From positions 5,744,001 to 5,808,000 of the forward strand of contig JAQISU010000132.1 in assembly GCA_029339505.1 (NCBI GenBank): a stretch of DNA of 64,000 bases, given 5' to 3'. Shown one piece after another: positions 36,544 through 46,210 of this stretch; the first letter of the stretch is position 1, and the number at the start of each line of letters is the position of its first letter. This stretch comes from Unio delphinus. Its lineage: Eukaryota; Mollusca; Bivalvia; Unionida; Unionidae. Under the pieces are notes generated by a model. That model was not told the DNA's origin and made no database searches. It saw only the letters and a program-made list of their open reading frames with translations. Position numbers and translations under genes: made by a program.

Positions 36544-36770
36544 TTTTTCAGTTGTTCGAGAATCGTTTTTGAAAATGGAGTTTCACTGTGACTTTCCATT
36601 TGGTAAATGAAATATTTTGTCCTAGTTCTCCTTTTATAGTAATGTTTTATAGTAATGTTGACACTGTCGAAATACGACTTACTGACGGGCAAATAATGAG
36701 AATGTACAAATTCGCGGTGAACGTGATAGGTATTTCCACCTTCCTCGTCAATAGCTGCGGCAGAATCCAA
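36540..36770 (-). pseudogene. Polinton unknown protein remnant (possible minor capsid)
   Basis: The frame holds HYLPVSKSYFDSVNITIK, which resembles a motif I associate with a protein encoded beside the capsid genes in Polintons. It overlaps the start of the next frame by 4 bases. Upstream continuation to about 36,990 is out of frame and decayed. The plus-strand frames in this area look like shadows. Confidence 0.3.
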
Positions 36771-36998
36771 TTTGAAAGGAATGACACATTCATCCTACCA
36801 CGTTGTACTCCACCACATCGGAGTACACAAATATCAAGTTGAGTACTTGGTTCATTTCTACAGGGAATCGAAAAAATCCGAGTTAGTGGTTATGGATGGT
36901 ATTTCATTTTTCTTGACCACCATCCTTGGGTCTCCACCTAAAAAAAAATATCATACAAACGGTAATGGTCATCATTTTATTCTCTGAAAATTTCATCA

Positions 36999-37793
36999 TT
37001 AGGCAACGAGCCACATTATGGTACTCAAATGTAACACTTTGTTTGGCTTTCTCCATGGCTTTACCAAAGTATTGAACCTGGTAGCAAATGTAGTCGCTAA
37101 ATGTTGAGCACTAAAAATAATAACCAGCAGGAATAGTGAACACATAGGTGGTCCCTTTAGCACTCCTATACCTTTCTTGGGGACAGCCATTGTCCGGAAC
37201 ATACCAAACAGACGCTCAAAAACAGTCACTTCGTTGTCAGGTGTCACATCATGTGGGGTACGTCCAATGCTTCTATGGTAAGATTGATTGTAGGCTTGGA
37301 CTAAGTGCGGTAAGACGTCTATATACTTGAGAGTGTGTTGATGCGTAAAATATTTCCACATGCGTTCTTTCAAGGTACGTTCAAAACGTTCCACGGTGCT
37401 GGCTTTGGTTTCAGAATTTTCGGTCGTGAAAAAATAAATGTCACATTTCTTTAATTCTCGTTGGAAATCTTGGTTCAGAAATTCGGTGCCTTTGTCGGTT
37501 TGCCATCAACGAGGGTGACGACCACTTTGTTTCAACACCAGTTGCAAAGCTCGTACTAACTCTCCACTCGATTTGGATGTCAATGGTACGACCCAGGCAA
37601 ATTTAGAAAAGACGTCGACGACACAAAACAAATATTTGTAGCCACGATTGTAGGTGGCAAAATGAGGGACATCGGCTAAATCGGCTTGCCATCGATGATC
37701 GATGCCTTCCACTTGCGTGCGACTTCTGTGCAATTTTCGTCGAATGGGTTTGTGTAAAGTGTACGTAGCTTGTTCATGTAACAATCGACCCAC
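36999..37793 (-). pseudogene. INT: Polinton retroviral-type integrase (DDE), broken
   Basis: Two in-phase minus-strand blocks, 37,793-37,506 and about 37,500-36,999, separated by an in-frame TGA. The first block has a YTLHKPIRRK region, then DHRWQADLADV with the first catalytic Asp, and YLFCVVDVFSKFAWVVPL. After the stop comes WQTDKGTEF with the second Asp, then STVERFERTLK with the catalytic Glu, and a YNQSYHRSIGRTPHDV motif. All three acidic residues are visible. In an intact Polinton the integrase joins the element ends to target DNA. The C-terminal end after about 37,150 is decayed. The N-terminus is replaced by or joined to the proline-rich frame upstream. Confidence 0.88.
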
Positions 37794-38233
37794 TCTTCGA
37801 TGATACTGCTTTGGGTGGGGCGAAATGAGGGTTGTTTGGAAACGGTTTTACGTGTCCGATGTGCCACAGGAGTCGACGTCGTGGGCACTGGTGGCGGTGG
37901 CAGTGGTGGAGGTGGTAATAGGATAGTTTTGGTCTTCTTTTCTTTTCTCACTTCTGGTTTCCTTTCTTTCTTTTTCACATCTGTCGAAGGAGGAGTGACC
38001 ATCATCTTTTTAACCCAAGTTTTGAGTTCTTCTCGTTGGGGAGTGGAGGAAGGGGTCAACAAGGAAGCTGCAATCTTACTCGGAATGGGAGTCAAATCGG
38101 GATTGGGTGGTAAATGGGGGATACGTTGTTCTTGCCAACGATGGTATTCCATCCATCGTTTGTAACGGACTAAAGTCAGTTTTCGTCCTTCCATAATCTT
38201 CCAAAGGTTACGTCTGAGATCGTGTTGCTCCAT
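37676..38233 (-). CDS. Polinton proline-rich protein of unknown function
   Basis: A 185-codon frame: a basic, tryptophan-containing N-terminus (MEQHDLRRNLWKIMEGRK), then a proline/lysine-rich linker including LPPPPLPPPPVPTTSTPV, then about 45 C-terminal codons that are an out-of-frame reading of the integrase N-terminal part. The genuine protein probably ended or fused near IIEEWVD. A frameshift at about 37,795 would connect it to the integrase, so the present frame is chimeric. No family is recognised. Confidence 0.5.
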   Translation of the reverse strand: MEQHDLRRNLWKIMEGRKLTLVRYKRWMEYHRWQEQRIPHLPPNPDLTPIPSKIAASLLTPSSTPQREELKTWVKKMMVTPPSTDVKKKERKPEVRKEKKTKTILLPPPPLPPPPVPTTSTPVAHRTRKTVSKQPSFRPTQSSIIEEWVDCYMNKLRTLYTNPFDENCTEVARKWKASIIDGKPI

Positions 38234-38258
38234 GGGTCCCTTTTATCTTCTGGAAGGA

Positions 38259-38741
38259 TCAACTTTGGGATATCCCTCTTGCCATCCCTTGTATCAAACC
38301 TGGCAACATATTTAGGACTTCGGTTTTTGCTAATCCTCCCAACACAGGAAGAAGAAAGGGTAAACATCCTCCGCGTTGCACCAACATCTTTTTCTTTTGA
38401 CGAACGGGTATTTTTTGGGGGGACCATTTGAAGAAGAACGTGTCGATGTTTGGCTAAGCATTATTTTCTGGTGTGGAGACAAAGGTATCGTGCCTTTCAA
38501 GACATTCAAACAACATTTGCACACGGTATTGATGACATCTTTGGAGGCCATTTTAATGATTTGTTTTCGCATGGGTAGAAAGGCTTTGAACAGGACGGAA
38601 AACACGTCTCCGTGTTTGGCTAAACGAGGAGGCAGTCCTTTCCTTTTCTTTCCTTTCTGGGGTGAATAAGAATGTTTTCTGCGAGGTAATATCTTTGCTT
38701 GTTCGTTTCACAATACCACTGACGTCAAAGACTTGGAACAC
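38259..38741 (-). pseudogene. Polinton small basic protein (PX-like), longer copy, frameshifted
   Basis: It begins MSPRRKHSYSPQKGKK. Next comes KASKDVINTVCKCCLNVLKG-like sequence (KMASKDVINTVCKCCLNVLK), then a basic KKIPVRQKKKMLVQRGG stretch, and a hydrophobic end LPFLLPVLGGLA before a stop at 38,259. At least two frame changes are needed, near 38,450 and 38,420. The pattern NVLKGxxPLSxxQK...LVQRGG followed by a hydrophobic segment resembles a small basic protein common in animal Polintons, cited from memory as PX-type. It could be a virion core or membrane-active peptide; this is inference. Confidence 0.5.
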
Positions 38742-38759
38742 ACACCTTTTATCTTTTTT

Positions 38760-39023
38760 GCTGTGCCATCACTTGATTTATAACTGGCAGCAGTTGTTTT
38801 AAAATAAAAAAAATCCTCCGCGTTGCACCAACATCTTTTTCTTTTGACGGACGGGTATTTTCTTTTGAGCCATTTGACGAAGAACGTGTCGATGTTTGGC
38901 TAAACGAGGAGGTAGTCCTTTCTTTTTCTTTCCTTTGTTGGGTGAATAAGAATGTTTTCTGCGAGGTGACATCTTTGCTTGTTCGTTCCACAATACCACT
39001 AAAGTCAAAGACTTGGTACACAC
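38760..39023 (-). pseudogene. Polinton small basic protein, internally deleted duplicate
   Basis: Same start (MSPRRKHSYSPNKGKKKKGL) and same basic LRQMAQKKIPVRQKKKMLV and QRGG end as the neighbour at 38,259-38,741, but the middle segment is missing. The joint falls at an AKH/SKH repeat shared by both flanks of the missing part. The C-terminus ends in LLPVINQVMAQQKR after a shift. It is a tandem duplicate in which one copy lost the centre. Confidence 0.55.
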
Positions 39024-39039
39024 CCTCTTTTATCTACTT

Positions 39040-39276
39040 TGTAATTGGGAACTAGCGCTTCGTCAAAAAAGGTAACGATGTGTTTCCCAAAATTACCAAA
39101 GTAACCTCCTTTTTGATGACTCTTCTTTTTCTTTAAACGACTGCATCTTTTGAGAGGATGACGTCGATGTTTCGTTTTAAAGCGTTTTGTAGGATAACGA
39201 GATAGTCTTTATCCTTTTCCTTTTTGAACAGTAGAACGCCGAGGGTTGTGCTGTGCACGTTTTTGAGGAGACATCA
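39040..39276 (-). pseudogene. Polinton small highly basic protein, one stop
   Basis: On the minus strand an ATG at about 39,276 opens MSPQKRAQHNPRRSTVQKGK. After one in-frame stop a lysine/arginine-rich stretch follows (RFKTKHRRHPLKRCSRLKKK), ending in KKSHQKGGYFGNFGKHIV. The MSP(R/Q) start and GG(Y/F)F end echo the two copies to its left, so it may be a third paralogue. DNA binding is plausible from charge alone. Confidence 0.45.
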
Positions 39277-39337
39277 TTGGGTGTTCAGCAGTGGCACAGA
39301 AAAATCTGATTCACATTGTGGTCCTCAAGTCATTTTT

Positions 39338-39813
39338 TTATACTGGAATGCGACGCCACTGATTATCTTTCCGTCGTATCAACTTCATGACAGGTAACAC
39401 ACGTCGTGAAGGGGTTCGCAATGGACTAAATCGGGACAGTTCTTGTTTGGACAAATCCAGTAAACTCTTTAACCTGCCAGATCTTTCTTGGGTTTTGACT
39501 TTGGGCGCAGGTGCTTTGTGAGCAGCTGCTACTGCCGCTAATGAGGAAGAGGGTGACAGCGGTGGAGGAGACGTTTTGGGAGACGCAGATTTCCAATGTT
39601 TCACCAAATTAGGAAGAAAGTCAAATTGGATTTTGCTGGCATCACCCGCAACGGAGAAGTGGAAGAACCTGAGGCTACTGGAAACGCGGCCACTGGTGCT
39701 GCAGGTCGTGGTTTACGACGGTAATGTTGCGTCCTGGCCGAACTGCCTCTTTTGCGGGTGACAGCTCTGTTCTGTGGACTTTTCTTTTTTTTGTGCATTG
39801 GTCTTGGCACCAT
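39338..39813 (-). pseudogene. Polinton Pro/Ala/Ser-rich basic protein, frameshifted
   Basis: The frame 39,813-39,601 starts MVPRPMHKKKKSPQNR. The frame 39,607-39,338 continues KHWKSASPKTSPPPLSPSSS and ends QWRRIPV. A single shift near 39,620 would connect them. Charge and low complexity suggest a nucleic-acid-associated or structural protein. No family is recognised. Confidence 0.45.
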
Positions 39814-39861
39814 TGTCCTTTTTCTTAGGGGTTCGTTTGGCTTTTTTTGGGGGGGTGATCT

Positions 39862-40203
39862 TTAGGAGCATTGGGATCCCATTTTAAAAGGGAACGAATA
39901 ATGACCTCCTAGAGAACCGCTACCTCCAGGTTTCAAACTGATTTCCTTTTTGGTTTGAGTATCGATGCGAGGATCAGCCAGTTGCGTCAATGCTACTTTG
40001 TTTCTGTCAAAAAAGCGTTTGGTTTGATGTGGAATGTGAATTATGCCTTGCAGTATTTGACGTGCTGTCACCGTAAACCATCGTAAGACTTCTTTGAGAC
40101 TGGCTTCTAAGACGTGAGCACGTATTTGTGGATTTTTTTCGCGACTGATACCGTACAAGGCCCGAATCAATTTGATGGGAAGATGAGACTGAAGGGACGT
40201 CAT
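39862..40203 (-). CDS. Polinton small protein of unknown function (113 codons)
   Basis: An uninterrupted frame starting MTSLQSHLPIKLIRALYGIS. It is largely helical, with a conserved-looking middle (HVLEASLKEVLRWFTVTARQ). It lies between the ATPase and the basic proteins, a position often held by a small conserved Polinton protein. I cannot name it with confidence. It appears to be one of the few intact frames in the element. Confidence 0.5.
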   Translation of the reverse strand: MTSLQSHLPIKLIRALYGISREKNPQIRAHVLEASLKEVLRWFTVTARQILQGIIHIPHQTKRFFDRNKVALTQLADPRIDTQTKKEISLKPGGSGSLGGHYSFPFKMGSQCS

Positions 40204-40258
40204 GTTGACAAGGTCAAAGTGACCGAGGTTTTTATAGATTTTTTAGTTGTTCATATTG

Positions 40259-40985
40259 TTATGTCGACGAGGACGTGGACACGACAGGTCCTCCGTCTTG
40301 ACACCAGTCGTGAAACAAATGGGTACGAAATCGCAAATAATCGGGAGTGGTGGGTTTTAAATCCACGAGTAAATAGGCGTGTGGAGTCTGAGTGGCATCA
40401 TCGTGCACATGAGTCAGCCAAGGTGTTCCTAACTGTTTGGCTAAGACATGCACTTGCGATTTTTCTCGAAGACTTTTAAACAAAACCACGTAATGAGCAT
40501 TGAGACTAATGGTATGATGAGCTTTACTTTGTTGAAATAAATTTTGTTTAATGTAAATGATACTGGCATTACGATGATGCCCTTTACGCGTAAACCACAG
40601 TTTAATTTCTTCTTCGTTTTTTCCTAACATGTCGTCAAAAATGACCAAAATGAGTTTGACTAGGGTCAGACACGATCCCATCGTCTTCTCTAGGAATGCC
40701 TTTCACAAACACAATGGAATCACCTTGACTTTCTTGCAAGAGGCTGTATGCCGATTGCCACTCTTTGTAACACCACACGATGCGCTGAGGTGAACGATCA
40801 ATCGAATGATGTTTATGTTCGATTAAACATTTGACAAATTCGGTTTTGCCTGAACCGCTCGGTCCAGCAATTAACATGTTAAAAGGATGACGAAGATACA
40901 AGGCCTCCCAACTAGCATGATCTAAGTGTTCGTCAATGACTTTGACTGTCGAGGAGGAAGGAGTAGAAATAGCAGAGTTAGCCAT
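40259..40985 (-). pseudogene. ATP: Polinton packaging ATPase (FtsK/HerA, A32-like), one frameshift
   Basis: The first frame (40,985-40,635) carries the Walker A motif GPSGSGKTEF preceded by HPFNMLIA. The second (40,681-40,259) carries the Walker B-like LILVIFDDML, then NLFQQSK, ISLNAHYVVLFKS and a C-terminal WLTHVHDDATQTPHAYLLVD region. These are the usual blocks of the Polinton genome-packaging ATPase, related to adenovirus IVa2 and poxvirus A32 functions. A frameshift between about 40,640 and 40,680 breaks the gene; otherwise motifs are preserved. Confidence 0.85.
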
Positions 40986-41075
40986 AGTAGTGTAGGGTAT
41001 GACACTATCGACACAAAAATAGACAAGACAAGAGGTTTTTAAACTTTTTCAAGACACGTTTATTTCAATGCATGT

Positions 41076-41886
41076 TTAAATTGGAACAATACGAAAGACA
41101 AAAGTACATAAAAGCCAAATGGATAAGTACAGGAATAAAATACACATGGAAACGATCAAAGTGGTATATAAACAAGTCTCTGTACAACATTGTTTGGGTA
41201 ACCAATGTATCCTAGAGGTAGTGTGTAATGTTCTTATAGTCTCTATATGGGGTACAGTCACATAGGTGCCCTCTCGGAAGGGTCTTTGTGGCGGAATGTC
41301 CATTACAGTCCTGTCTTGAACAGAGTGATTGTACTGGGTGACAGATTCTTTTTCTTCTTCTTCTGGCACTGTCACTAACACAGGTTTAAAAGTGACTTTT
41401 TCACTCGACGATGGATTTTGCGAACACAACGCTTGATCATAACGGGATGCTTTTTTTGTCCAATCCTCAAAACCCCAACTTTTCCAGTCACGTACACCTG
41501 TCCAATGAGGGTGTAAATCACAAGCTACACACACATCTTCGTACACCACTTCCGTTCGTAAAAGTTGACGAATCTTTTTTTCCTGTAGAGGTCGAGACGT
41601 ATCCAGATGAAAGCGTAAGGCTTTTAACAGAATGAGTCTCTCGTGGACATTTAAAGGAGTCACCATACTGACTTTTTTGTAGGTATTGTTCGTAAAGTAT
41701 CCACAAGGAATCGACAGGTAAACGAAATCCCCGAAAGCAAGTCACTAAAGCACAAACTACACGTCGTCCCTAATTAATGGGATGCAGTTCTTGTAATAAG
41801 TGTTCGTAATCCTCCACCGTGTGAATATTCTCATTGATATCCTTCCACGGAATCTGTTTTATCACAAGTGATAAAGGTTGTGACAT
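41076..41886 (-). pseudogene. Polinton membrane protein of unknown function, broken
   Basis: It starts MSQPLSLVIKQIPWKDINEN at 41,886, has an in-frame TAG after HPIN, then shifts frame near 41,670 into a 196-codon frame. That second part contains VVYEDVCVACDLHPHW, an acidic linker (VPEEEEKES) and a C-terminal hydrophobic segment (TTLIVSMCILFLYLSIWLLC) that should be a transmembrane helix. No family is recognised. A membrane anchor is unusual for core Polinton genes, so it is a candidate accessory protein. Confidence 0.5.
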
Positions 41887-41948
41887 GGTAGTTCTATTTT
41901 ATACTTCTTTTTTTTGTCGAAGACCATAAGTGTATATTCTGCACAGAA

Positions 41949-42242
41949 TTATTTAAAATCTTCTCCAAAAGCGAAAGTGATTAATATAACGTGTTCAGGG
42001 TAACGGTTAAGAATGATCAAAAAATCTTCAGATGTAAACGAACTAAATTGGAAACAGTGGAAAAAGACACATTTGATCCAGAGAAATCTGACATGTTGGT
42101 TGATTTTTGTCACTTTCCTCTTGTGAATTTCACGACACAAAAGTTCTACAGTCACCCATTGAGTTTTCTTTAGCATGTCCGTGCCAAACGTCCTTGTAGA
42201 TCTTCTCTTGCAATTCGTGTGGTAATCCTTGAATATTATGTT
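41949..42242 (-). pseudogene. small Polinton frame of unknown function
   Basis: The beginning reads QGLPHELQEKIYKDVWHG. The rest (frame 42,176-41,949, IHKRKVTKINQHVRFLW and onward) is shifted by one frame. It is short, helical and not recognised. It lies between the BIR gene and the membrane protein. Confidence 0.35.
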
Positions 42243-42331
42243 TTAAAGAGGATTTATATACTGGACTAGGTTTGTCTCCAAGCCAAACTGGTTTGTTAAA
42301 CGACATGGCACTGCATTGTCACTTTCAATCA

Positions 42332-42868
42332 CTATGGCCCTACTAAAGGTAGGTATTGACAATTCGGAGACCATCGAGCATGTTCCAGGTAAGCGGAATT
42401 TTTCTGTTCCCACTCGTAAATTGACACACCACAACTGAAACACTTGACTTTATCCCCTACGCTTAAGTAGAAAAGTCCGGCTCTGGCTAATTCTTCAGGA
42501 GTTAGTCCAGGCAGATATTTTGGCCATTTATCTTTGAAGGTTTGGAATCGACTTTTAAAGTGACAGTATTCAGGCAAACTCGTACGGAACGAATATTCGA
42601 CTCTCCTCACTCCAGTTCGATGCAGGTACGGTGAAATTCCTAGCAGTCCACGATAACATGTGGCACCGCTTTTGCATCTCTTATGTTAGACACGTATAAC
42701 ATCACTTTCCATGGTAGATATAGGGTTAGTATTCGTAGCAAAGTTCCCACGATGTCCTGCTGAATCGCTAATGTCACAGCGTCTGGCATCACTGCAATCG
42801 CAAGGTTTAACATTGCACTCCACTTGAGAATCCCCAAATTTGAATGATGCATGTTTAAATGGATTCAT
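42332..42868 (-). pseudogene. Polinton-borne single-BIR (IAP-like) protein, one in-frame stop
   Basis: The C-terminal 92 codons form a baculovirus-IAP-repeat: RFQTFKDKW, then LARAGLFYLSVGDKVKCFSC, a tryptophan, EHARWSPNC. The zinc ligands C-x2-C, H and C are all present with normal spacing. The same frame extends upstream, through one TAA at 42,683, to MNPFKHASFKF at 42,868. That start overlaps the end of polymerase B by 14 bases, a virus-like arrangement. No RING or second BIR follows. BIR proteins bind caspases or related partners and can inhibit apoptosis; that role here is inference from the family. Acquisition by the element from a host or virus is likely. Confidence 0.85.
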
Positions 42869-45800
42869 CTTCTTTCGCTTGGTCGTTGTAGTTACAAATG
42901 AACTCTTGGTCCTGGCCGATGTCCCTTTTTATATCCTGCCCAATCTCGACGTGACCGTACGGTAAAGTGAAGTGATTAGGAAGTCGTACTCTCTTCTGGT
43001 ACACGATTTGATAGACTTTTTTTTCCAAAGGACGGCTTACGATTTGGTGTGTGGGTAAACGGACAATCTTGTGCAGTTCGTGGGTGACCACTTTAAAAGT
43101 TTCATCTTGTCCCGACTGTAAGGCGTCTTGTAGTACGTTAAAGTTCACCACTGGACTGGTGCGATAATTGACAGTCAATACTTTCACTTTACATTCGGTG
43201 TGCATTTCTCCTTGTGTTTATCGGTATTCGTAGCCGTAATTTTTAGGACCACCACTTGCAAAACAGAATCTTGTCGTCGGGATGTTCATCGGTCCAGGCT
43301 CCTAAACGGTCTCCATCGATGACAGGGTTACACTGGTTTGGTCGGTGAATGTAGATGCAACTGTCCGTGTCAAAATACAGGACGCGATCTCCTAACAGTT
43401 CTAACACTTCTTACAATTTTAAGCGAGCATGGGCTATCACTTAAGCCGCAATGATAACATTTCCAAATTTGTCGGCTTCTACAAGGTCTAGTTCTTCTTC
43501 GAAATTGACTAAGATCAAGTCCTCACGAATGACGTCCACGTGATTCATGTATTTGGTTTTCTCGTGAATCATCTGAAAGTAGCGCTTCCCGCTTCACTAC
43601 AAGTAATGTAGCCAGCGTAGAGCTTTGACTGAGTGTTGTCGTTTGACAAAGTTCGTCGTTTGAGGACTGATGACTGCTAGAGTATTTTCGGGCATAAAGC
43701 GTTTTCTGTACACTAAGGAACACGCTTTGGCAATGTTACAAGCTTCTTTCAATGGATCGATCCCTCCGTACTCCATGAGCAATTCTCGAAATTTTCCACA
43801 GCAACGTCGTAAAATATCCACGTCAGATCGACAATACTTTAACATTTCTTCTTGAAAGTCAAAGGGGTCCGAGGCGTGAGTATGGTACCAAGTGTGGAAA
43901 GCTTCTTGTTGTTCGGCACGCATGTTATCGGGGTCGTAGTCGTCAGCCTCAGGCAAAAAGCGGTAGAACGACATGTTGATTGGCTTCTGTATTGAAAAAG
44001 TGTGGAAATAACCTTTGATCATTTCTGTCATTCCAAACGTTTTAGGCATGCGACTAAAAGGCATGACCAAGTAACTCATCGAATCTTTAAATTGTACTTG
44101 TTCTACTTGTATAGAAATGATTTTGGCTCCGTTTAAAGTCACTTTAGGACGTTCGGTACTTTGTTCCGCATAGTATCTGAGCAGAAATTGTCCATAGCAT
44201 CCCGAGAAAGTTTGAGCCATTACCGTGGCATGGCGATGACAATCTCCATAACGTTCGATGTCTTCTAGACTCCACGTTTCGTCGATGGGATTTAAGATCC
44301 ATTGGGCAAAATCGTCCGATGGTTTGACCCTCGAAAGATTTGTTCACGTCCTCCAGGAATCTTGCTGCAGTGAGGGCAATGATTAAAAATAGGTTCTTGG
44401 ATGCACTTCTCGCACGCACGGTGAGCCACGCAGAAATTAGGAATGTGAATACCGGTCTCTTGCATGCATTCGAAATAAAAAAAGATAAAATTCTCTTTCT
44501 TCTGGTTCGGGTTGATATTTTTGAATGAAGCATTCGTGCTCCAAGTCCACGATTTGGCGACAAATGTAACATCGCTTCTTCCCTCGGCAAACGTGAAACT
44601 TGCCATTACTGGTACGCATGCCTTGTCCACAAGTAGGGCACAATCTCAGAAGCTGACAAGTACTTTTCTGCTGTGAACCTTGCATCTTCAAATGTTGTTG
44701 GTGACCGGTAGGACTGACAAAAGTGCGCTGACAAACAGGGCAATGCACTCGTACTTGTCCAGACAGGGTTGAGAGGCCAAACATCCCTCACATTTCGATC
44801 CAGAATGCTTGTGTTGTTCTCCATCGTTATAACCATAGTCACATTTTTCACAGTAGTAACCGTATCCCAGGAATGCAGCGATACTGCTGATGGTATCAAA
44901 ATGCTCATCGTGATGATAGACGTGAATGTATTTTCCGTCTTTGAAATCGTGACCTCGAAACAAAAGAGAACCACGCACTTCTTGAGGGTGCACTTTCAAG
45001 GTGTAATGTGGAGCCAAGACGTCTTGCAATTGTTGCATTTCTGGAATGCCACAAGGGGTGTCTTTGGATATCCCCGCTTGCTGTAAGAGGAGTTCTGCTT
45101 CACTTCGCTGTTTGGCTCGGTCCGATTGTTGAATACTTCTCCAGGCTCTCTTCCATTCTACCGTCTTGTACTTGTTTGCATACGTTTGACCCACGACGAT
45201 GGCACGGGCTAAACACATCTGGTCTTCAGAACTGTTAATTTGGACGAGGCTTCGCTTAATACTGCGAAGTATGTCGACCAGTAACACTTTTTTGCGTTGC
45301 CCGGTCCCTTGGGAAAGAGAAACGTGGGTCCTGAACAATGTGGCTCTTCCGTCGGTGAAGTGAAACTTGTCGTTGGATTGTTGCACATGTTGAATTTTGT
45401 CGATGACTTTGGAAGGTGTTAATTGTGATGGGCTACTAAACTCGATCCAAACGGGAGACTTCAAATTATCGTGATGAATAGAAAGTCTCAAGCGATCGTC
45501 TTCTTTGTCTTGACATTGCTGTTTCAGTGCAGTTAATACAGAATCCCACACCTCGGTAATGAACCCTTCTGTATTCTCCAAAGGTACATTGGACTTTAAA
45601 TCTTTAAACTTTACGGCGTACGTGTATGCCGTTGTTCTAAATTTTCGAGAGAAGCGTTTTTCCGTCTCGCGTATGTGATTGTAATTTTCAGTTTTTACTA
45701 AGGGTGGTGAACCTTGCTTGGACGTCGCTTGTCTGGGTGTGGATTCGGGCTCACTCATGTCAACTTCAAAATCACTGGCATGAATTTGAGCCAAGACTTC

Positions 45801-45881
45801 AGCTACTGTACGAGGTGATAAATTAAGTTTCTGTCTCTTACTGTCTTCTCCTTTCTCAACAACATGATGCGGTGTTTTCAT
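42855..45881 (-). pseudogene. POLB: Polinton protein-primed DNA polymerase B, broken and internally deleted
   Basis: The N-terminal frame (45,881-44,688) includes a basic leader and a Cys/His-rich part (YYCEKCDYGYND). After a shift come CPVCQRTF, CPTCGQGM and CYICRQIV zinc-ribbon-like pairs. The exonuclease region follows: an Exo I position reading FFYFEC near 44,470, where family members have Asp-x-Glu; an Exo II position reading FSGCYGQF near 44,190 instead of the usual GYD; and an intact Exo III YCRSDVDIL near 43,820. Polymerase motif C, YFDTDS, is at about 43,365, and a C-terminal YQKRVRL/TLPYG block ends the gene. Motifs A and B are absent: the sequence passes from WLHYL at 43,597 almost directly to the part before motif C. 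The gene is dead by shifts, stops and that deletion. Confidence 0.9.
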
Positions 45882-45937
45882 CTTGCCTGCAAAAGGTAAA
45901 ATGACTACATTTTAAAGATCATGACCCCTATATATTC

Positions 45938-46180
45938 ATGTCCGATCCGTGCATATATATATACCCTTCTACCCTTGTTTCTACCATGCTATTTCGTACT
46001 GACTTACCCATGTATGTCAGATCATCGTGGACTATCACTCATATGACTGATACAGCCCTTTGGAAGAGAAGGATATATGTGGAGAGGCAAGGTTGTTTAA
46101 AGAGAGTTCTCCTCTATGGCCCAGCAGTGAGGAGAAGTTTAAGGAAGAAAAGAAGATCTGTGAGATGTCCTCTGTGTTAA
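45938..46180 (+). CDS. possible small plus-strand Polinton frame, arginine-rich end
   Basis: An 80-codon plus-strand frame between polymerase B and the right inverted repeat. Its end is basic (RRSLRKKRRSVRCPLC). All other genes of the element are on the minus strand. It may be chance. Confidence 0.25.
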   Translation: MSDPCIYIYPSTLVSTMLFRTDLPMYVRSSWTITHMTDTALWKRRIYVERQGCLKRVLLYGPAVRRSLRKKRRSVRCPLC

Positions 46181-46210
46181 CAAGATATTGTTAACATTAC
46201 ACATAACAGT

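Noticed and set aside
36588..36987. Plus-strand frames within the Polinton capsid region
   Set aside because: They overlap better-supported minus-strand fragments and have no motif.
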